DNA of 64,000 bases from Polyangiaceae bacterium (GTDB lineage Bacteria > Myxococcota_A > Polyangia > Polyangiales > Polyangiaceae): the NCBI GenBank assembly GCA_016715885.1, contig JADJXL010000015.1, positions 310,001 through 374,000 of the forward strand, read 5' to 3'. Shown in pieces: positions 24,512-32,011 of this stretch. A program made the translations under genes and the position numbers. Position 1 is the stretch's first letter. Every line of letters starts with the position of its first letter. The notes below the pieces were generated by a model. It searched no databases. It had not been told where the DNA came from and saw only the letters and a list, made by a program, of their open reading frames with translations.

Positions 24512-27500
24512 ATGAGCACGACCGAGACAAACCAGGATCGACTCTGCCGAGAAGTCGAAGAACGCATGACCGAGGTGCTCGACGGCACGGCGCCGCGCGA
24601 GCTGACCGATCACATCGCCGATTGCGACGCTTGCCGAGACACGCGTTACGAAGCCGAACGCGCTGCAAGCATCGTGGGCAAAGCGGGCGCCGACTTCCAT
24701 GCCGACGCAGGGTTTGCCGATCGCATCCTCGCGCGCATCGACGTGGACAAACTCCCCGCGCCCACAGCATCCGTCCCCCGCAGCCTCACGTCCGCATCAT
24801 CGAGCACGACCGCAAGCACGCCGACGAGCATCACGGCGAGCAAGCCTGAATCGTCGTCGAAAAGCGCAGATGCTCCGACGAGCTCGGAGAAGGTCAGCGA
24901 ACGAGCGGCCATCGAGTCAGCGAAGACCGAGCTCGCGATGCCCGCACGTCACGACACGCTGCCATCCGAAACGACCGCGTCGACTGAGCCGAGCGAATCG
25001 GGTGCGTCGCGACCAACCGGCACGCTCGTCGATTCGGCGGCGCCTGCACGAGCGGTCACGCAGCCGGAAGCACCCGCATCGGTCGAACGTCCGAAGAAGG
25101 CGGCCGAGAAGGCTCCCGAAAAACCGAAGGCTGCAGCGAGTGCCAAGGTCATCCCGCTGTTTCGACGTCCGAAGATCGTCGCGGGTGTGCTCGGCACGCT
25201 TGCCGCAGCGGCAGCCGTCGGGTTTTATTTGAAAAACCCCAGCGACAAACGCACGACCGATACGCCTCGCGTCGCGGAAGCCGTTTGGACGGGCAAGGTC
25301 GAGTCGGTGTCACGGGCATCGGCAGACAAGACGGGAGGCCTCGAAGCTTGCGATGCGAGCAACCGGTGCTGGCCGCTCGCTGCGGGCAAGGAAGTGAAGG
25401 GCGGAACGACGCTGCGCACGGATGCGCGCACGCGAGCATACGTGTCGCTCGCGGATGGTTCGGTGCTCGCGCTCGATCGTGGTTCGTCCGTGTCGATCCA
25501 AGAAGGCAAGGATCGCGTCGCGAAGGTCGAGTCAGGGGCGATCGTTGCCGACGTTGCGTGGATCAAGGGTGCGACTCCGGCACGTTTCGCATTCGGAACG
25601 GGCGAAGTCGAAGTGCTCGGCACGAAGCTCATGCTGACGGCAAATAACGATCGCGCGAGCGTGGAAGTTGCTCGAGGCACCGTGCGCGTGCGCCCGTCGT
25701 CCGGGAAGTGGACGGAAGTGCGCGCGGGTGAAGAAGCAACGATCGAACGTGGCCGAGAGCCCGTCGTTGCGAGCTCGGCAAGCGTCGCAGACTCGATGGA
25801 GTGGAGCGATCGTTCGCCGGAAGAGCTGGACGCTCCCGTGCTGCGTGGCGTAGGTGAGCTCCGCGCGCGCAAACCGGGACAAACGACGGAGAAGGACCGC
25901 GCGGTTCGTCTTGCCAAACATTCGGTCAAGGTGCGCGTGGTCGATGTCGTCGCTCGAACGGAGATCGACGAAACGTTCACGAACGACACGGACGAGGAGC
26001 TCGAAGGGATCTATCGCTTCCCGCTTCCACCTGGCGCGCAGATCGAACGGCTGGCGCTCGAAGTGGACGGCAAGTTGATGGAAGGCGCGTTCGTCGATCG
26101 AGACAAGGGCGCAGCCATTTGGCGCGGCGTGATTCAGAACGCGGCGCCGAAGACGCCGAAGCCGCGTGAAGAGATCATTTGGGTGCCTGGTCCATGGCGC
26201 GATCCGGCGCTGCTCGAATGGCAACGTGGCGGTCGGTTTGAGCTCAAAATATTCCCGATTCCGCGAAAAGGCTCTCGACGTGTCGTGCTCGCTTACACGC
26301 AGACTGTGGAGCAAGCAGCAGGCGTTCGACGCTTCACGTACCCACTTGCGCACGATCCGAGCGGCACGACGAAGATCGATGCGTTCGACCTCGACCTGCA
26401 AGTGATCGGTCACGACAAATCGTTTGGGATCCAAACACGTGGATACGAGCTTGCAACGGCAGGCGGAGATCCCACGGGCGATCGGCGCACGTTCCAGGCA
26501 AATCAGTTCGTTCCCGCGGGTGATCTGACGGTCGAGTACGCGCTTCCCGATCGGGATCGCGAAGCCACGGCATGGGCGTACCGCATGGATTCCACGGCGG
26601 GGCTCGAACCGGAAAAACCCGTCGATGGACCTGCGGTAACGAAGGCGAAAACGACCGAGGAAAAGGAAGCGGCGGAAGCTGCAAAAGCCATCGCGTTCGA
26701 TTCGTCGCCGTACGTCGCCATCGCCGTCAGGCCAAAGCTTCCGCGTTGGCAAGAAGCGAAAGAGCGCGTGCATGCCATCGTGGTCGATACGAGCCGTTCG
26801 ATGGTGGGTGAACGTTTCGCGCGAGCGACGCGATTGGCCTCGACGATCGTTCGCGAAATGGATCGGCGCGACACGTTCGTCGTGCTCGCATGCGACACCG
26901 TATGCAAGCCGATGACGACCGACGGCCGCACATCAATCCCGTCGCCGTCGGCACCGGGAGCTGCCGCTGCTGGTGAAGTCGAACGGTTCCTCGGCAGCAT
27001 CGAACCGGATGGTGGCAGCGACATGTCGGCAGCCGCGAGCGCTGCACGTAGCGCCGTCGGTAGTTTGGGCAGCAAAGAATTGCGCATCATCTACCTCGGC
27101 GATGGCACGCCCACGGTTGGTCCCACACGCGCATCGCACATCGAGGCGGGCGTGCGCAGCTCGATGCCCGCGAGCGGCGCATCGATCGTCGCCGTTGCGC
27201 TCGGTGCCGATGCCGACATGACGTCACTCGGCGCGCTCGCACGCGGTGGCGGTGGCGTCGTCATTCCTTATGTGCCCGGACAAAAGGTTTCTTCCGCGGC
27301 GCTCGACGTTCTTTCGGCCGCGTACGGTGTGACGCTGCGCGATCCAGAGATCGAGCTGCCGCCCGGACTCACGCAGATAACGCCGTCGCGCATGGACCCC
27401 ATTCGCGCCGGTGGAGAAACGTTTGTCGTGGCACGCATGTCGGCTGGCGACTCGATCGATGGATCGATCAAGCTTCGTGGGCGCGTATCAGACGAGCGGT

Positions 27501-29053
27501 TCGAACAGACGTACCCGATCAAGATCCTCGCCTCGACGAGCTCCGGCAACGCGTTCGTTCCGCGGCTGTACGCAGCAGCGAAGATCGCGGAGCTGGAACG
27601 CACGGGTGGCCAAGCGAGCAAGCTGGCGGCGATCGAGCTGTCGAAACGGTTCGCGGTCGCGAGTCGTTTCACGTCGCTGCTCGTGCTCGAAAGCGAAGCC
27701 ATGATGAACGCCTTCGGCCTCGAACGAACGCGCCTCGCTCCCTCGTTCACGGGTGAAGTCGGTGCGCAAAGCTCGACGGCGGACGCGGACAACGAAGCGC
27801 AACTCGACGAGGAAGCGAAGAAGGAGGCCGAAAGCGCCGGTCCGCTCGGCGGTGCTGACGTGGCAAGCGGCACGGGCAACGGCTACGGGGCCGGCGCCGG
27901 CGTACTGGGTGGTGCTGGTGGGCCATTCCCTGCTCCCACGACGGCATCACCTGCTCCAGCCAAACCGTCGATGAACGCTGAGCCAAGAGCACCCGCGGCA
28001 GAAGTTCCGGGAGACGCATTCGAACAAGCTCCACGACCTGCGCCGAAGACGCGACGTAGCGTCGACGATGCCGACCCCTGGGGCGCACCTTCTCGAGACT
28101 GGGGACGACGCCGACGCCTCGTCCCCATGAAGAAGATCTTTGAACGCAAAGCATCGTTCGAAGCGACGAACACGCTTGCTGCTCAAAATGCTTCCAAGCT
28201 GCTTCTCGCGGAGAACACGCTTGCTGCAACGCCGGACAGCCGTGACAAGACGATCGACTTGTTCGCGCTGTACTCGACGTCGGGTCGCATCGGTGAAGCG
28301 CAGGAACTAACGTCGAAATGGGCCAGCCGCGACGCGCTCGATCCGGATGCTCTACTCGCACGATCCGATCTCGCTGCGCGGCAAGGCGATCGCGAACGAG
28401 CCATTCGCATCCTCGGCGGCCTCGTCGATGTTCGTCCGGGCGATCGCACGATGCAGACGCGGTTGGCCGAATTGCACGAAGCTGCAGGCAACCGAGCTCT
28501 TGCGTGCGAACACCGCATCGCTTTGGCTGATATGGCGTCGGACGACGCGAAGCTCGTAGCCGAAGCGATCCGTTGTGCAAACGCGCTTGGCATGACGGAT
28601 CTCGCGAGCCTCTTGAGGCTCGACGCAAGCGCTCCCGTGCGCACGGCGATCGACAAGTTGCTCGCACAACCCGCGCCCATCACGAATGCGGTCGTTCGTG
28701 GCGACATACAAGTCAGCGCCGAATGGACGGGTGGCGTGGACCTCGACATCGGCCTCATCGACTCGAAGGGTCGCCGAACTTCGTGGCTCGGCGCAGGCGG
28801 CAAGGCGCTCGTGAGCGCACGTGATGCAACCAGCACGCGCGCCGAGACGATCGGGCTGACGGGTGCGTTGTCGGGCAGTTACATCATCGAAGTGGCGCGG
28901 GCAGACGGCGCCGATGCAAACGTTCCGGTCCGCGGTGAACTGACCCTCAAACTCGCGGGCGAAACGCGCAAGGTTCCCTTCTTGCTCACGGGCGCACGTG
29001 CCGAAGTTGGAACGATGCGCGTCTTCTTCACCTCGCGGCTCGTTCCCCTCTGA
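24512..29053 (+). CDS. Giant anti-sigma/FecR/VIT/VWA fusion protein
   Basis: A 1513-residue mosaic membrane protein. Domain order: anti-sigma zinc-binding motif H34-xxx-C38-xx-C41, a Ser/Thr/Ala-rich disordered cytoplasmic region, one transmembrane helix (about 226-245), a FecR-type domain (about 265-420, with VSLADGSVLALDRGS and VLGTKLMLTA), a VIT domain (about 468-605), a VWA domain (about 750-900) with the MIDAS DTSRS, a beta-rich part, a Gly/Ala/Pro linker and a helical TPR-like end. The ATG at 24512 is 4 nt after the sigma gene. Likely role: it holds the sigma factor at the membrane and releases it on an envelope or extracellular signal sensed by the exterior VIT/VWA domains. That mechanism is inference; the domain reading is by motif only. 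Confidence 0.85.
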   Translation: MSTTETNQDRLCREVEERMTEVLDGTAPRELTDHIADCDACRDTRYEAERAASIVGKAGADFHADAGFADRILARIDVDKLPAPTASVPRSLTSASSSTTASTPTSITASKPESSSKSADAPTSSEKVSERAAIESAKTELAMPARHDTLPSETTASTEPSESGASRPTGTLVDSAAPARAVTQPEAPASVERPKKAAEKAPEKPKAAASAKVIPLFRRPKIVAGVLGTLAAAAAVGFYLKNPSDKRTTDTPRVAEAVWTGKVESVSRASADKTGGLEACDASNRCWPLAAGKEVKGGTTLRTDARTRAYVSLADGSVLALDRGSSVSIQEGKDRVAKVESGAIVADVAWIKGATPARFAFGTGEVEVLGTKLMLTANNDRASVEVARGTVRVRPSSGKWTEVRAGEEATIERGREPVVASSASVADSMEWSDRSPEELDAPVLRGVGELRARKPGQTTEKDRAVRLAKHSVKVRVVDVVARTEIDETFTNDTDEELEGIYRFPLPPGAQIERLALEVDGKLMEGAFVDRDKGAAIWRGVIQNAAPKTPKPREEIIWVPGPWRDPALLEWQRGGRFELKIFPIPRKGSRRVVLAYTQTVEQAAGVRRFTYPLAHDPSGTTKIDAFDLDLQVIGHDKSFGIQTRGYELATAGGDPTGDRRTFQANQFVPAGDLTVEYALPDRDREATAWAYRMDSTAGLEPEKPVDGPAVTKAKTTEEKEAAEAAKAIAFDSSPYVAIAVRPKLPRWQEAKERVHAIVVDTSRSMVGERFARATRLASTIVREMDRRDTFVVLACDTVCKPMTTDGRTSIPSPSAPGAAAAGEVERFLGSIEPDGGSDMSAAASAARSAVGSLGSKELRIIYLGDGTPTVGPTRASHIEAGVRSSMPASGASIVAVALGADADMTSLGALARGGGGVVIPYVPGQKVSSAALDVLSAAYGVTLRDPEIELPPGLTQITPSRMDPIRAGGETFVVARMSAGDSIDGSIKLRGRVSDERFEQTYPIKILASTSSGNAFVPRLYAAAKIAELERTGGQASKLAAIELSKRFAVASRFTSLLVLESEAMMNAFGLERTRLAPSFTGEVGAQSSTADADNEAQLDEEAKKEAESAGPLGGADVASGTGNGYGAGAGVLGGAGGPFPAPTTASPAPAKPSMNAEPRAPAAEVPGDAFEQAPRPAPKTRRSVDDADPWGAPSRDWGRRRRLVPMKKIFERKASFEATNTLAAQNASKLLLAENTLAATPDSRDKTIDLFALYSTSGRIGEAQELTSKWASRDALDPDALLARSDLAARQGDRERAIRILGGLVDVRPGDRTMQTRLAELHEAAGNRALACEHRIALADMASDDAKLVAEAIRCANALGMTDLASLLRLDASAPVRTAIDKLLAQPAPITNAVVRGDIQVSAEWTGGVDLDIGLIDSKGRRTSWLGAGGKALVSARDATSTRAETIGLTGALSGSYIIEVARADGADANVPVRGELTLKLAGETRKVPFLLTGARAEVGTMRVFFTSRLVPL

Positions 29054-29135
29054 TCATCGCCTCTGGTCGTAGAAGGGCCGCCGATCGCGCGGCGCCCATG
29101 GACTTTGCGCCCGAAGTGGGGCATCTCCATCGGCC

Positions 29136-29705
29136 ATGAGCGCTGCGCACGACGCCCACGCGGAAGCATCCGCCGCCCATCACGACGCCCACGATCACTT
29201 CGACAACGAACCTGCCACCGAGCTCGCGCCCGACGAACCTCGCACGCCGAGCTGGATTCCGTACCTCGGCATCGCCTTGTTCTTCACGGCTGGCACTGCA
29301 TGCCTGCTGTGTGCAGACTCGGACAAACCCGAAGGCGAAAAAGCCGTCGCTGCTGCACCGCAAGCGCAACCGACGCCTCCGCCTGCCGCAACGCCCGCTG
29401 TGGCGCCCAACCTACGGCCAGCCGCAGCAATGCCACTCCAGCCGGGTCAGCCCACCGCGCCGAATGCGCTGAAGCAACTGTCGCCCGACCAAGCGAAGGA
29501 GCTTCAGAAGTTGATCGAGCAACGGCGAGCGCAGCAGCCCAATCTCAACGTCGACGCTGCTCGCCCCGCACCACAACCGGTTGCACCACCGCAACCCGCT
29601 GCACAACCCGCACCAGCGAAGCAACCCGCTGCTGCACCGCAACCGGCACCGCGACCCCAACCGGCACCGGCAGCTCCGCCCAAGAAAGCGGACGACTATG
29701 AGTGA
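29136..29705 (+). CDS. Single-pass membrane protein with Pro/Ala/Gln-rich tail
   Basis: A 189-residue protein. Residues 1-35 are His/Asp/Glu/Ala-rich (repeated AHDAH and HHDAHDHFD), residues 40-60 form a transmembrane segment (WIPYLGIALFFTAGTACLLC), and residues 65 onwards are low-complexity Pro/Ala/Gln with one short charged helix (LSPDQAKELQKLIEQRRAQQ). No enzymatic domain. The His-rich N-terminus could bind metal. The stop overlaps the start of the following dehydrogenase gene by 8 nt, so translation is probably coupled; the functional reason is unclear. Confidence 0.7.
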   Translation: MSAAHDAHAEASAAHHDAHDHFDNEPATELAPDEPRTPSWIPYLGIALFFTAGTACLLCADSDKPEGEKAVAAAPQAQPTPPPAATPAVAPNLRPAAAMPLQPGQPTAPNALKQLSPDQAKELQKLIEQRRAQQPNLNVDAARPAPQPVAPPQPAAQPAPAKQPAAAPQPAPRPQPAPAAPPKKADDYE

Positions 29706-30603
29706 CGAAAGCAAGGGCTTGCTTGCCTCGATCAAGCGCGTCGTCGTGCTCGGCTCGGGCACGATGGGCCAAGGCATTGCCCAAGTCACCGCCCAGGCAG
29801 GGTTTGTCACGCACGTCTACGACGTCGATGCCTCACGCGCCGCGAAAGCCATCGAGAACATCAAGGCTGCGACCGACAAACTCGTGCAAAAAGGCAAAAT
29901 GCTAAACGAGACGCGCAGCGAGCTCATTGGCGCGCTCGTACCGACGTCGGATATCGCTCGCGCATGCGCCGACGTCGATCTCGTCATCGAGTCTGTGCCG
30001 GAACAGATGGAGCTCAAAGTAAATTTGCTCCGTGAGGTCAAAGCACTCACGCGCCCAGAGACCATCTTGGGGACGAACACGTCGAGCCTGTCGATCACCG
30101 AAATCGGCACTCGCGTGGGCGCCGCGAATCGAACGATCGGCCTGCATTTCTTCAACCCACCGCCGGTGATGGAGCTGCTCGAGATCGTGCGCGGTTTGGG
30201 CACGGATGAAGCAACGCTCTCGACGTGCAGCGCGGTCGCCAAGCGCCTCGGAAAAACGGCCATCATCGTGAACGACATGCCCGGCTTCGCAACGAGCCGC
30301 CTGGGTGTCGTCATCGGCGCCGAAGCCATGCGCATGCTGGAAACGGGTGTCGCATCGGTGGAGGACATCGACCGAGCGATGGAGCTTGGTTACCGGCACC
30401 CGATGGGGCCGCTCAAGCTCACCGATCTCGTGGGTCTCGACGTGCGCTTGATGATCCTCGAGCACCTGCACCGCGAGATTGGCGAACAGTTCCGCCCGCC
30501 GGCGATTCTTCGGCAAATGGTTCGCGCCGGGAAACTCGGCAAGAAGTCCGGCGAAGGGTTTTATCGCTGGACCGAAAGCGGTCCGGTTCCAACGAAGCGC
30601 TGA
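29698..30603 (+). CDS. hbd: 3-hydroxyacyl-CoA (3-hydroxybutyryl-CoA) dehydrogenase
   Basis: A 301-residue NAD-dependent dehydrogenase that oxidises L-3-hydroxyacyl-CoA in beta-oxidation or the butanoate pathway. The N-terminal Rossmann fold has GSGTMGQGIAQVTAQAG and the acidic VYDVD; the catalytic His is in GLHFFNPPPVMELLEIVRG, with the paired Glu, and the C-terminal dimer domain has DMPGFATSRL, GYRHPMGPL and KKSGEGFYRW. The frame extends upstream, but ATG 29698 matches the family start and overlaps the previous stop. It is followed by a hairpin terminator. Confidence 0.95.
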   Translation: MSDESKGLLASIKRVVVLGSGTMGQGIAQVTAQAGFVTHVYDVDASRAAKAIENIKAATDKLVQKGKMLNETRSELIGALVPTSDIARACADVDLVIESVPEQMELKVNLLREVKALTRPETILGTNTSSLSITEIGTRVGAANRTIGLHFFNPPPVMELLEIVRGLGTDEATLSTCSAVAKRLGKTAIIVNDMPGFATSRLGVVIGAEAMRMLETGVASVEDIDRAMELGYRHPMGPLKLTDLVGLDVRLMILEHLHREIGEQFRPPAILRQMVRAGKLGKKSGEGFYRWTESGPVPTKR

Positions 30604-30612
30604 AAACACGAA

Positions 30613-30640
30613 GGCCCGCTCGGGATTGTCCCGGCGGGCC
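30613..30640. terminator. Bidirectional hairpin terminator
   Basis: A near-perfect 12-bp GC stem (one bulged T) with a TTG loop in the 76-nt gap between the converging dehydrogenase and TPR genes. No strict T-tract follows on either strand, so efficiency is uncertain. Confidence 0.6.
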
Positions 30641-30679
30641 TGTTCGTCGTTCCAAACTGTTTGGAGCGCAAACGATTCG

Positions 30680-31336
30680 TTACTTGTTACCTTTGTCGCG
30701 CTTCGCGTTTTCGGCCGCTTCCTTCTCACGCTCGGCCTGACGCTTGACAATGCGCTCTTTGACCGGTGCGTAGTCCTTCTCGTCCTTCACGCGGCGATCG
30801 ATCACCTTGATCCGCTCTTCGGGCGTGAGCGCGTAACCCTTGGCGTCTTGCGCGTTGTCCTTCAGAAACTGCGCGTACTTGCCCCACGCTTCTTTCGCCG
30901 CATCGAACTTCTTCTGACGTTCTTTGAGGTCCGCGAGGCAGAACAGCAGCCGTGCCTTGAGCGTCGGCGTGCCTTCTTTGCTCAAGCCCGACGTCCAAAT
31001 GGCGTCGGCTTCTTCGGGTTTGCCCGCGGCGAGCTGCGCTTCACCCAAACGGTAGAATGCGAGCATTTGCTGGCCGTCGAGCTTGATCGCTTCCTGAAAC
31101 TGCACGACCGCGCCGGGGAAATCACGCGCGATGAAGGACGCTTCGCCCTTGTTGATCGCTTCCATGTACGGGCTGATGCCCATCTTGCCCTTCGGATCCT
31201 TCAACGGAAAAACCGGCGGATCCACCTTGGCGGTCGCAGGCGCAGGCGCTGCAGGGCCTTTGCCTTGCGCAAACGCGCCGGAAGCGAGCACGACGGAGGA
31301 CACAACGAGGGAAACAGCAAGCAGACGGCTGGCCAT
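30680..31336 (-). CDS. Secreted TPR protein
   Basis: A 218-residue exported protein with a signal peptide ending at SGAFAQ, a Pro/Ala linker and three TPR-type helix pairs (about residues 55-155, for example AVVQFQEAIKLDGQQMLAF). The C-terminal 60 residues are highly charged (EERIKVIDRR, KRQAEREKEAAENAKRDK), probably a coiled coil. Such proteins act as periplasmic scaffolds; no partner is evident. It faces the dehydrogenase gene across a terminator, and is followed on the same strand by other exported proteins transcribed separately. Confidence 0.82.
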   Translation of the reverse strand: MASRLLAVSLVVSSVVLASGAFAQGKGPAAPAPATAKVDPPVFPLKDPKGKMGISPYMEAINKGEASFIARDFPGAVVQFQEAIKLDGQQMLAFYRLGEAQLAAGKPEEADAIWTSGLSKEGTPTLKARLLFCLADLKERQKKFDAAKEAWGKYAQFLKDNAQDAKGYALTPEERIKVIDRRVKDEKDYAPVKERIVKRQAEREKEAAENAKRDKGNK

Positions 31337-31399
31337 GGCAATTGCGAGACTATCGCAGGTGCGCGACGCATGGAACCAACCGCTGCAGCTTCCAGCAAA

Positions 31400-32011
31400 T
31401 TAGCGCGCGTCGCCCGACGCATCGCCGATCGAGGCATCGCCGCTCGACGCATCGCCGATCGGCGCCGCATCACGAGCTTTCGCCGTAGCGTCGGGCCCTG
31501 CGTCCTTCGACGAAACAGCGGGCTGCGGTAGTGGCGAAAGACGCCCGTCGGATCCTGGAGGCCAGGCGAAATGCTGCGCTTCCCCCGTAGCTCGATCGAC
31601 GAACACCACGGACGCGGCTCGAGGGCTATCCGCAAGCCGCACGGAGAGCCGCGTGTTCACCATGAACTCCGGCGAGCCCCAACGACGATTCTTTCGTTTC
31701 GTAGGATCTTCGAGCAGCGGTACGTCGAAACGAACCCGATCGATCAGCTCCTTGCCAATCCAAAATTCCAACGCAAATCGCCCCATGTGTCGCGCCGTGG
31801 GTGCAGGTTTGTCCAGAACGACCGCACGCACGCTGCCGAGCGACGGTTTTCCCTGACGAACCGGAACCTCGAACACCCACTGTTTCTTCGATGCAACGGG
31901 CGCTGGATCGGGCGCGTAACCAGCTCGCGGCGGATCGGCCAGCGAAAGCGCCGCGGGAATTGCCAATGCAATACCCAGCACGAGAGCGAGTGCGAAACGA
32001 TGCAGCTTCAC
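31400..32011 (-). CDS. Exported protein of unknown function
   Basis: A 203-residue protein with a clear signal peptide (MKLHRFALALVLGIALAIPAALSLADP). The mature part (40-150) is beta-rich, with paired segments FALEFWIGKELIDRVRFDVPL and VNTRLSVRLADSP, followed by a low-complexity Asp/Ala/Ser tail with GDASIGDAS-type repeats. I do not recognise the domain. Its start overlaps the stop of the PEP-utilising enzyme gene by 4 nt (ATGA), so the two are co-translated; the partner relation is obscure because one is exported and the other cytosolic. Confidence 0.72.
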   Translation of the reverse strand: MKLHRFALALVLGIALAIPAALSLADPPRAGYAPDPAPVASKKQWVFEVPVRQGKPSLGSVRAVVLDKPAPTARHMGRFALEFWIGKELIDRVRFDVPLLEDPTKRKNRRWGSPEFMVNTRLSVRLADSPRAASVVFVDRATGEAQHFAWPPGSDGRLSPLPQPAVSSKDAGPDATAKARDAAPIGDASSGDASIGDASGDAR

